Below are positions 6,653-13,676 of a stretch of DNA of 64,000 nt, in pieces. Position numbers and translations under genes: made by a program. Where the stretch lies: NCBI GenBank assembly GCA_002506755.1, contig DAYD01000023.1:2421-66420 (forward strand). Reading direction: 5' to 3'. Source of the DNA: Euryarchaeota archaeon UBA462. GTDB lineage: Archaea; Thermoplasmatota; Poseidoniia; Poseidoniales; Thalassarchaeaceae. Numbering within the stretch: position 1 is the first letter of the stretch; each line of letters begins with the position of its first letter. The notes beneath the pieces were generated by a model. It was not told the origin of the DNA. It ran no database searches and worked only from the letters and a program-made list of their open reading frames with translations.

Positions 6653-9125
6653 GGGTTGGATTCTCGACGTCCACCCTGACAGAGACTCGGAGTCCATGGT
6701 GGTCTGGCTCAAGTGCGATGACGGGACCGTCTCAGGGTACAGGGTCAGATGGTCCCCCACCCTGCACGTCTCGGGAGAAGGCGACAGGCTACGCCTCCTG
6801 GGCAGCAGGCTGCAGAGGATGGAGTACCAACAGTCCCTGGGCGGCCTGAAGGTCAGGATGGCAATGGGCAGGCTGAGCCACGAGGCTACCGGTCCGGTGG
6901 AGGTGCTGGAGGTCGGGGTCCTCCGGGCATCGAACATGGCCAGAGTCGCCGACGTCATACTCGCACTGGGCGAATGGCGCGACTTCGAGGTGTTCTCGGT
7001 GGACCCTAAGCCCTCCCAGAGGTTCCTCTTCGACCAGGGCACTCACCCCTTCGGCAGGGTCCGAGTCACCTCGGGTGGAATCGAGCCATTGGACTCTCGC
7101 ACGGAGGCAGGGTGGTCCCCCCCGCCGATTAGCAGAGTCATGCTTTCCGTGGACTGCAGGGACGCCCACGGCAAGAGAACCTCCAGGGGAAGGGTCAGAT
7201 CAGCCACCCTCCGTGATTTGGGGAACGGGAGCCCCAGCACGACGAGGGGGGACATCCGGATACGAATGGTCCCCGGCAGGGATCCTGAGAGCTTCATAGA
7301 CGAGTTGGAGCGAGCGGTCCACTGGCTCGATCCGGACATAGTTGTCACCAAAAAGGGAGACAGCATCGACTTTCCAGCGCTGTCGTCGATCGCCTCCAGA
7401 ATGGGTCGGCACATCAGGCTTGGAAGGAACATGAGGGAAGTCGCCCTCAGGAGGAAGGCAGTGACCACCTGGAGCTACGGGAGGATGCTCAGGTCCGATG
7501 CCTATCACGCTCTCGAGGGTAGGCTGCACATAGACATGGGGACCTCATTCATAGGGAAGGAGGGAGGGGTGGAGGGCCTCTGCGAGCTCTCCAGGATATC
7601 CGGGATACCCCCTCAGGACCTCTCCAGGCTGTCCCCGGGGTCCGCGATATCCGCTATACAGATCAGGCAGTCGATGGAGGACGGGGTGCTCGTGCCCTGG
7701 AAGAAGAACCGTCCTGAGGACATGAAGACCGCCAACCAGATGATCCTGTCAGACAGAGGCGGACTGTACTTGGATCCGAGGCCCGGGGTCCACAAGAACG
7801 TCTACGAGCTAGACTTCGCGAGCCTCTTCCCCAGCATAATAGCGACCAGGAACATCAGTCCCGAGACCATGAACTGCGATTGTTGCATCCCTTCCGGGGC
7901 ATCTAGGAGTGGGAGGCTTCCCCTGGACCCGGCCAAGTCGTCGAGGGAGATCTGTAGGAGAGCGTCATCGGGGTCCGAACTCGAGCTGCCGGTCCCCGAG
8001 ATAGGTGGCCACACCTGCACGAAGAGGCACGGCTTCCTGGGCAGGGTCGTTGCCCCGATAATAGAGCGCAGGCGCCATCTGAAGTCTAGGATCACGACCA
8101 AGGGGGACGCCTGGGACAAACGGCAGAACGTCCTGAAGTGGCTGCTGGTCACTTGCTTCGGCTACACAGGATACAGGAACGCCAGGTTCGGCAGGATAGA
8201 GTGCCACGAGGCCATATGCTCGTGGTCCAGGGAGATACTGCTCGACGCCAAGCAGATGGCCGAGGACTCTGGATGGGACTGCCTCCACGCGATAGTCGAC
8301 TCGATCTGGATCACGGACAACAGGGGGAGGAGCGAGAGCCAGAGGGATGACTCGATATCAGAACTGATATCCATGATAGGGGCGAGCTCTGGCGTCCCCA
8401 TAGAGCTGGAGGACGTTTACGATTGGATCGCCTTTGTCCCGAACAGGACAACCGGAGTGGGAGCACTAACGAAGTACTTCGCACATGGGAGAAAGGGCTG
8501 GAAGGTCAGGGGGATCGAGCTCAGACAGCACTCAACCTGCAAGTGGATAAGCGAGGTACAGTGGGGTATTCTGGAGGAGCTCCGTACCAGCTCTCCGGAC
8601 CAGTCCCTCGACAGGGCCGTCGATGCCTACAGGGATCAGGTACGTCGTCTCCGGAATGGCGGCGTCCCACTCTCGAAGCTCGTAATCTCCAGGAGGGTTA
8701 GGCACAGGGTCGGTGAGCACAAGGTGATGAACCTGACATCCGCCTCGCTTCTGAGGGAGAAGTCCCTGGGCCAGCTCACACCACCTGGGAGGAAGATCCA
8801 CTTCGCAGTGGTCGGAAGGGATAGGCCGAACCCGCAGGATAGGGTTAGGATGAGGTCCGAGATAGCCTCCTGCTCCCAATCCGTGAAGGGTCAGAAAGCT
8901 GACTTGGAGTACTACGAGGCCCTAGCCCTACGAGCGGCATCGGCACTGATCTCCCCGTTCGGCGTCTCCGAGGCCGAGCTAGAATCATGGGGATCTTCGC
9001 AGGCCACTCTTGGCATGTGGCCAGCCGCAGCGAAGTCCAGTAGGGTGGGGTGCGAGACGGAGGAAAGTGGGGCGGAGGTGATTCCAACCGATGCCAATCT
9101 AGAGGTGATCAGGCCATCCGAGTAG
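6645..9125 (+). CDS. Diverged family B DNA polymerase (PolB2/Dpo2-like)
   Basis: This 826-residue protein has polymerase motif A ELDFASLFPSII (Asp390) intact. Motif B is KWLLVTCFGYTGYRN, keeping Lys498 and Gly506 while the usual Asn-Ser becomes Val-Thr. Motif C is AIVDSIW, keeping the second aspartate (Asp552) of DTDS and losing the first. The exonuclease half is weak: the ExoI DxE region reads VDCRD (170-173) and ExoII reads KKGDSIDFPAL, so proofreading may be lost. This pattern fits the minor archaeal PolB2 lineage, linked to damage tolerance in Sulfolobus (Dpo2), better than a replicase. The C-terminal 71 codons overlap the convergent RecA-like gene. Confidence 0.85.
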   Translation: MDEGWILDVHPDRDSESMVVWLKCDDGTVSGYRVRWSPTLHVSGEGDRLRLLGSRLQRMEYQQSLGGLKVRMAMGRLSHEATGPVEVLEVGVLRASNMARVADVILALGEWRDFEVFSVDPKPSQRFLFDQGTHPFGRVRVTSGGIEPLDSRTEAGWSPPPISRVMLSVDCRDAHGKRTSRGRVRSATLRDLGNGSPSTTRGDIRIRMVPGRDPESFIDELERAVHWLDPDIVVTKKGDSIDFPALSSIASRMGRHIRLGRNMREVALRRKAVTTWSYGRMLRSDAYHALEGRLHIDMGTSFIGKEGGVEGLCELSRISGIPPQDLSRLSPGSAISAIQIRQSMEDGVLVPWKKNRPEDMKTANQMILSDRGGLYLDPRPGVHKNVYELDFASLFPSIIATRNISPETMNCDCCIPSGASRSGRLPLDPAKSSREICRRASSGSELELPVPEIGGHTCTKRHGFLGRVVAPIIERRRHLKSRITTKGDAWDKRQNVLKWLLVTCFGYTGYRNARFGRIECHEAICSWSREILLDAKQMAEDSGWDCLHAIVDSIWITDNRGRSESQRDDSISELISMIGASSGVPIELEDVYDWIAFVPNRTTGVGALTKYFAHGRKGWKVRGIELRQHSTCKWISEVQWGILEELRTSSPDQSLDRAVDAYRDQVRRLRNGGVPLSKLVISRRVRHRVGEHKVMNLTSASLLREKSLGQLTPPGRKIHFAVVGRDRPNPQDRVRMRSEIASCSQSVKGQKADLEYYEALALRAASALISPFGVSEAELESWGSSQATLGMWPAAAKSSRVGCETEESGAEVIPTDANLEVIRPSE

Positions 9126-9703
9126 GATAGCAGAGTCACCCTGTCATCCGCTATCTCCCTCATTGTCGACCTCATGTCCCTCGGAATCCCGGGGGCTCTC
9201 CTGTAGTTGGCTGTCACCAGCGCCAGCATGCCCCTCTCCTTGGCCAAGCTACTGATCCGGGCCATCGAGCTGCGTAGCATGGACCTCCCTTCCGCCGGTT
9301 TGACTTGTTCGTCTGGGAACATGCAAGCCAGCTCGGTTGCCACGATCAGCCTGGCGCTCTGCAACCCATCGTCAGAGGAAATGTCCGACTCCACCCTCCT
9401 GACCACTTCCACCATCTGGTGCGCGGTGAAGGCCCGACATACACGCAAGTTGTCCAAAAGGGCAGGTCTCAGACCCCTCCTAGAAAGCGAAGATATCAGC
9501 GACGAGGGATCCAGTACCATGCCGCCGTCGATCCAAATCGCACTCATGCCGCGTTCCAGCTCATCGCAGATTATCGCTTTGACCAAGGCCAGCGAGCACC
9601 GCTTCGAGCCCTCGGCAAGGACCACCTCCCCTGCTCTGGGAGGGGGGAAAGAGGACATCATGTTGGGGACACCCCAGGATAGTGTGGCAGACTGTTCATC
9701 CAT
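8912..9703 (-). CDS. RecA/RadA-superfamily ATPase-like protein lacking a Walker A motif
   Basis: 263 residues. The order of elements follows a RadA core: GEVVLAEGSKRCSLALVKAI where the P-loop should be, AIWIDGG (the strand after the first helix), LRVCRAFTAHQMVEVV, LIVATELACMF at the Walker B position, and LAKERGMLALVTANYRR as the later strand ending in T-x-N. The GxxxxGK[ST] signature is absent and the Walker B acid is displaced, so ATP hydrolysis is doubtful. It probably acts as a scaffold like bacterial ImuA. It follows the JAMM gene by 76 bases on the same strand and runs 214 bases into the convergent polymerase gene. Confidence 0.65.
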   Translation of the reverse strand: MDEQSATLSWGVPNMMSSFPPPRAGEVVLAEGSKRCSLALVKAIICDELERGMSAIWIDGGMVLDPSSLISSLSRRGLRPALLDNLRVCRAFTAHQMVEVVRRVESDISSDDGLQSARLIVATELACMFPDEQVKPAEGRSMLRSSMARISSLAKERGMLALVTANYRRAPGIPRDMRSTMREIADDRVTLLSYSDGLITSRLASVGITSAPLSSVSHPTLLDFAAAGHMPRVACEDPHDSSSASETPNGEISADAARRARAS

Positions 9704-9779
9704 GTGCCTCGTACATTTGCCTAGGGGGCTTGATTAGGTTTCCCACGGGGCAGCGGGGAAGTGAAAGTGAAAGATGGCG

Positions 9780-10466
9780 CTAGGGCGGTAGGGGCAAACC
9801 GATCGGAGTGCCGTCTTCTTCCGTTATGACGAGGTTGACCGCCTCCCCATTCCTCATGTAGCCGATCAGCTCGAAACCATGGATCTTCCTTCCTGCGAAT
9901 GTGGTCATCACCGGCAGCTCGTCGCCCGGCTCGGAGTTCAGGTCCCTCCTGTGACCCTCCTCTTGGTCATACCACTCCAGTCCGAGGGGGGCCGGGCTGA
10001 ACCTTACCCCCAGAATCATCTCCACCCCCTCGGTCCACTGGGCCGCCTCGGCATCCGACTGGCTGGGGTGGGCGTAGGCATTAGGATGGCTGTGCAGGAA
10101 AGAGGAGAATCTGGAACCCCGGGCACCCCTCTCCTCGGAGAACACCCCATCGGTCCATTCCTCGGGCACATGGTGGACACTGTAGGAATCTCCGACATTC
10201 ACGATGTGGGGGGCTCCCAAGAGATACCCATGACCGGAGAATGATGGCCTTGAGGGTCCGAAGAGGTCCTCTGAGTACTCCGGGTTGGGTCGGTCCGGAT
10301 CGGGATCGAAGCCGATGAGGACCTCGTCTGGTATTGACTCCATGGCCCACTCTATCACCGTCCTGAGGGTCTCGAGGGGAATCAGAAGGAATGTGGGATA
10401 CCTGTCACGCTGGTCGAATGAGTCCCGGTTGTACGACTCTACGGCATCAGCCAGCCAGTCTCGCAT
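9780..10466 (-). CDS. JAMM/MPN+ domain metalloprotease-like protein
   Basis: This 228-residue protein contains HSHPNAYAHPSQSD (residues 125-138), a perfect H-x-H-x7-S-x2-D zinc site of JAB1/MPN+ isopeptidases. In archaea such enzymes remove ubiquitin-like SAMP modifiers or trim other small proteins; related bacterial forms act on sulfur-carrier proteins. The upstream catalytic glutamate is not certain but may be in VFSEERG. A beta-rich C-terminal extension follows the domain (to residue 228). No signal peptide is seen, so it is cytoplasmic. It lies 30 bases after the Taw2 gene in the minus-strand UvrC series; no SAMP or E1 gene is in the window. Confidence 0.8.
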   Translation of the reverse strand: MRDWLADAVESYNRDSFDQRDRYPTFLLIPLETLRTVIEWAMESIPDEVLIGFDPDPDRPNPEYSEDLFGPSRPSFSGHGYLLGAPHIVNVGDSYSVHHVPEEWTDGVFSEERGARGSRFSSFLHSHPNAYAHPSQSDAEAAQWTEGVEMILGVRFSPAPLGLEWYDQEEGHRRDLNSEPGDELPVMTTFAGRKIHGFELIGYMRNGEAVNLVITEEDGTPIGLPLPP

Positions 10467-10496
10467 GAATCACCGATTGTGCGCACGCGTTTGAGG

Positions 10497-11348
10497 CTAC
10501 GCCAAGGTCAGGTCGAGAACAACGTGGTCCCAGTGTGGGGCGTAGGACTTGACTCTGATAATCTGGGAGCTAGCCTTGGAAAATCCGCCAGCCTCGTGAA
10601 CCGTATCCTCGACCCTTCTGCCCCACTCCCAGTGGTCTTTGGAAGGCGCTAGGCCGTGGATGTGCATCGTTCCGCCTCCTGTCCCAAGGACTCTCAGAGC
10701 GGGCTCCAAACCGTCCTCTGCACTAGGGAGGAGGCCAAGTATTACCCTGTCCGCTACCCCTTCGAGATTGTTAGTGGTGCTCCTGTTGTCTCCCGGGTGC
10801 ACCACGCACCTTTCCCTTACGGAATTCTTCTCAAGCGCCCACTCTAGGGCGGTCACTGCCTCTGGGTTCCATTCACAGGCGTGCACGATTGAGACTTCGC
10901 TGTTAACCAGCAACGGCAGGGTGTAGTATCCAATGCCCGCGTACAGGTCAACAACGACCTCCCCCTTGTCTCCGATTTCCCCCATCCTCCTCCGTTCGTT
11001 CACGTTGCCCGAGGAGAACATGCAACTAGTCATCCTGTATCCATAATCCACACCGTTCTCCCTGCGAACGACCCAATCGTCATCGCCTAGAAGCATCTCG
11101 ACCCCGCTCTCCCGGAAGTCTCCGCTGACTTCGCCCATCCTGGCGACCCTTTTCGCGCCTAGGGCCTCAGCCACCACATCCCACAAACCGTCCAATGCCC
11201 CCCACTCCTGCTGCTCGAAGGACCCACTGGGGAGTATGACCACATCCGAGAATCTCTCCCACCTCCTTGGCGGTTCGCTCGGAAGCTCCCCCTTCGCCCA
11301 GTTCCTCAGGGCCTCCCCGAGAAGTTTGTGAGGATCGTTTTCGGCCAT
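10497..11348 (-). CDS. taw2: tRNA(Phe) wybutosine-pathway aminocarboxypropyltransferase (Taw2/Tyw2-like)
   Basis: It likely transfers the 3-amino-3-carboxypropyl group of S-adenosylmethionine to the tricyclic base at position 37 of tRNA-Phe. The Rossmann domain carries DLYAGIGYYTLPLL (motif I), CEWNPEAV (motif II) and the Tyw2-type GLLPSAE motif in place of the NLP seen in Trm5. MFSSGNVNERRRM before motif I is typical of the family. The 283-residue length is normal. Start ATG 11348 has AGGGG five bases upstream; a GTG two codons earlier overlaps the uvrC stop as GTGA, so the genes are coupled. Confidence 0.85.
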   Translation of the reverse strand: MAENDPHKLLGEALRNWAKGELPSEPPRRWERFSDVVILPSGSFEQQEWGALDGLWDVVAEALGAKRVARMGEVSGDFRESGVEMLLGDDDWVVRRENGVDYGYRMTSCMFSSGNVNERRRMGEIGDKGEVVVDLYAGIGYYTLPLLVNSEVSIVHACEWNPEAVTALEWALEKNSVRERCVVHPGDNRSTTNNLEGVADRVILGLLPSAEDGLEPALRVLGTGGGTMHIHGLAPSKDHWEWGRRVEDTVHEAGGFSKASSQIIRVKSYAPHWDHVVLDLTLA

Positions 11349-11350
11349 TT

Positions 11351-13051
11351 TCACCCCTGAAGATGCGCTCTGATCCTCTTTGCCATCTCCTTCCCGATCC
11401 CATCGACCTCTCGCAGGTCCCTGACACTAGCGTGCTCTATGCCCTTCCTGCCGCCGAAATGCCTCAGAAGGGCTTGAATCTTCTTCGCTCCGAGGCCCTC
11501 TACGCCCTCTAGTGGGTCGGCCAGAGCTCCCTTGCTCCTTCGCTTCTTGTGGAATCGGTTTGAGAATCTGTGAGCCTCGTCTCGTGCGTGCACGATTGCC
11601 CTTCCCCTCCTATCGAGGACCAATGGCTCGGAATCTCGCATGAACAGAGTCTCTTCCCTCTTTGCCAGGGCTGCGACCCTAAAGAGCCCCGAGACCCCCA
11701 GATCTTCCAGGCTACTCTCAATCGTCGACAAGTGTGTCTCACCACCGTCTAGAAGCAGAAGGTCTGGCCACTCCTCCTGCCTTTTCACCCATCTGGTGAC
11801 GACCTCTGCCATCATCTTGAGGTCATCCTGGGCCGTTGACTTGACCCTGTAGGTCCTGTACTCTTCCTTGGAGGGCCTGCCTTTGCGGAAAACAACGGAT
11901 GCACCCACCCTTTCCATACCCAGAGTCTGCGACATGTCAAAGCATACCATGTGGTCGAGAGACCGCAACCCGATTAGCTTCGCTGCATCATCCGCAGCAG
12001 CTTTCTCGAGGCTGCCCGATCTGGATCTCGGACTCCTTGTTACCATGATCTCTGCGTTCCTGTCAGCCATGGACCTGAGCTTCGCCAACTCTCCTCTCTT
12101 GGGGGTCCTTACGTCCACAGCTCCAGAACGCCTGCTCGAGAGCCATTCCGTCATTGAATCTCCCAAGGGGGTCGGCGTCAGGAGCTTACGAGGGGGCTTC
12201 CTCTTGGAGTAGTGCTCGGATAGGACCAATGAGACTGAGTCCGCCACGTCACCTCTGTGGATAAGTGGGTACTCCACCTTTCCTTGGATCACACCTTCCT
12301 TTGCATGCAGGATCACTACGCACCCCGAGTCACCGCGAGATGCGAAACCGACCGCGTCGCAGTCCTGGTAGAACCTACTGGAGACTACACTCTCTGACAT
12401 CGTTCGCTGCACCGACCCAATCATGTCACGTATCCTCCCAGCCCTCTCATAGTGGAGGTCATTCGAGGCCCTATCCATCTCCTTCTGGAGCCTGTCGATC
12501 AGGACCCTAGCGTTTCCATCCAATACGCTCTCGACCGCCCTGACCCTCTCTCCATAGTCGGAATCTCCCTCTGGCTCGACGAATCCGAAGGGGGACCTGT
12601 CGGTGTTGTCCCTTATCCCGAAGTACTGACGAATGAGCTTCACCACTAGTTTCGCGCTTCCCGGGTCTGGAAACGGGCCCCAAATCTTCGATCCCTTAGG
12701 AGGATGCCTCGTGTAGAGAATCCTTGGCTTTTCGTGAGAAGTCAGGGCAATGAATGGGAAGGACTTGCCGTCCTTTAGCTGGGAGTTGTACCTTGGCTGG
12801 TGGGTCCTGATCATCTGCCTCTCCAGAACCAGAGCCTCGGATGGAGTCTGGGTCACGATGAATTCCAATTTCCCCGACTCGTCGAGGAGCCGAGGAATCA
12901 TTTCTCTGTCAGGGTTCTTTGAGAAGTAGGACCTAACTCTTGACCTAAGGTCAGTCGCCTTTCCGATGTACGTTACTCTGTCATCATCCCTCTTGAAAAT
13001 GTAGACTCCGGGCTTTGCAGGTAGGTCCAGGTCAGAGTACTCCAAGCCCAT
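11351..13051 (-). CDS. uvrC: UvrC, nuclease subunit of the UvrABC excision-repair system
   Basis: UvrC makes both incisions around bulky DNA lesions. The 566-residue protein shows the GIY-YIG domain at the N-terminus (KPGVYIFKRDD...TYIGKATDLRSRV), a UVR-like segment near residue 200 (LQKEMDRASNDLHYERAGRI), the RNase H-like endonuclease domain (CFDMSQTLG, LLLDGGETHL, DEAHRFSNRFH), and C-terminal helix-hairpin-helix repeats (VEGLGAKKIQALLRHFGG, VDGIGKEMAKRI). UvrABC is bacterial in origin and was acquired by some archaea. UvrA and UvrB are not in this window. A TATA-like box about 30 bases before the ATG suggests a nearly leaderless mRNA heading the minus-strand series. Confidence 0.95.
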   Translation of the reverse strand: MGLEYSDLDLPAKPGVYIFKRDDDRVTYIGKATDLRSRVRSYFSKNPDREMIPRLLDESGKLEFIVTQTPSEALVLERQMIRTHQPRYNSQLKDGKSFPFIALTSHEKPRILYTRHPPKGSKIWGPFPDPGSAKLVVKLIRQYFGIRDNTDRSPFGFVEPEGDSDYGERVRAVESVLDGNARVLIDRLQKEMDRASNDLHYERAGRIRDMIGSVQRTMSESVVSSRFYQDCDAVGFASRGDSGCVVILHAKEGVIQGKVEYPLIHRGDVADSVSLVLSEHYSKRKPPRKLLTPTPLGDSMTEWLSSRRSGAVDVRTPKRGELAKLRSMADRNAEIMVTRSPRSRSGSLEKAAADDAAKLIGLRSLDHMVCFDMSQTLGMERVGASVVFRKGRPSKEEYRTYRVKSTAQDDLKMMAEVVTRWVKRQEEWPDLLLLDGGETHLSTIESSLEDLGVSGLFRVAALAKREETLFMRDSEPLVLDRRGRAIVHARDEAHRFSNRFHKKRRSKGALADPLEGVEGLGAKKIQALLRHFGGRKGIEHASVRDLREVDGIGKEMAKRIRAHLQG

Positions 13052-13074
13052 TGTATCATTTGTCGGTGAGGCCA

Positions 13075-13088
13075 GGTTAAATTTACAC
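13075..13088 (-). promoter_or_regulatory. Candidate TATA box of uvrC
   Basis: On the minus strand GTGTAAATTTAACC is centred about 30 bases before the uvrC ATG at 13051. It is the only AT-rich block in the 71-base gap and its position predicts a leaderless or very short leader transcript. Confidence 0.5.
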
Positions 13089-13122
13089 TTTGCTGGTAGG
13101 GGTCCCTAGGCATCACTCCTGC

Positions 13123-13362
13123 CTAGATCTCCGCCCCGACAAGTGTCCTGGTTTCAACAATACCCGGGACTGACCTGATTCCTTGTACTATTGCCTGAGT
13201 GAGCTCGGCTTCGTCATCGGCCTCTACCTTCACGAAGCAGTCAAAGTTGCCAAAAACGACCCAGATGCCGCTCACACATTCGATTTCCGAAACCTTCTCC
13301 CTTACGCTTACTTCCTTGCCCGGCTCGGTTGTGATGAGTACGAATCCTACGGCCAATTTCAC
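13123..13362 (-). CDS. Stand-alone Lrp/AsnC ligand-binding (RAM) domain protein, second of a pair
   Basis: At 79 residues this is only the alpha/beta sandwich found at the C-terminus of Lrp/AsnC regulators, with no DNA-binding domain. Recognisable parts are AVGFVLITTEPGKE (first strand), the VSGIWVVFGNFDCFVKVEAD central pair, and IRSVPGIVETRTLV at the end. Such stand-alone domains bind amino acids or assemble as multimers. It begins at a GTG overlapping the stop of its upstream paralogue as GTGA, with GGAGG just before, so the two are co-translated and may form hetero-oligomers. Confidence 0.85.
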   Translation of the reverse strand: MKLAVGFVLITTEPGKEVSVREKVSEIECVSGIWVVFGNFDCFVKVEADDEAELTQAIVQGIRSVPGIVETRTLVGAEI

Positions 13363-13592
13363 ACCTCCACCGCTATCAGAGTCTCTGTCTTTCTGACTCC
13401 ATCAACATGCCTCATCTCCCCAATCAGGGTCTTCGACATCTCAAGCTCGTTATCGAAGTCAATCCTAGCAACTAGGTCTAGCTCGCCATAAACCACAGAT
13501 ACCTCGGAAACAGTACTCATGCCCAGGAGGTGTTGGTACACGTCTCTCTCTCGGCCGGGCTCACAAGATATCAGAATCCAAGCTAGTGCCAT
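13359..13592 (-). CDS. Stand-alone Lrp/AsnC ligand-binding (RAM) domain protein, first of a pair
   Basis: This 77-residue paralogue of the downstream gene has the same pattern: ILISCEPGRERDVYQHL, VSEVSVVYGELDLVARIDFD and MRHVDGVRKTETLI. No helix-turn-helix is present, so it cannot regulate genes by itself unless paired with a DNA-binding partner. The two proteins are diverged enough to be distinct subunits. The gene diverges from the giant surface protein gene across 84 bases, leaving room for shared control. The downstream paralogue overlaps its stop codon. Confidence 0.85.
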   Translation of the reverse strand: MALAWILISCEPGRERDVYQHLLGMSTVSEVSVVYGELDLVARIDFDNELEMSKTLIGEMRHVDGVRKTETLIAVEV

Positions 13593-13676
13593 GGTGCCAC
13601 TGCGCTGATTGTCTACTTATCACTCCTACTGTGAGTCAGGTGAGCTCACTCAACTCCCACAATAGATTAACGTTGA

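Noticed and set aside
9207..9737. 176-codon plus-strand frame opposite the RecA-like gene
   Set aside because: Ser-rich antisense composition; the minus strand carries a readable RecA-fold order.
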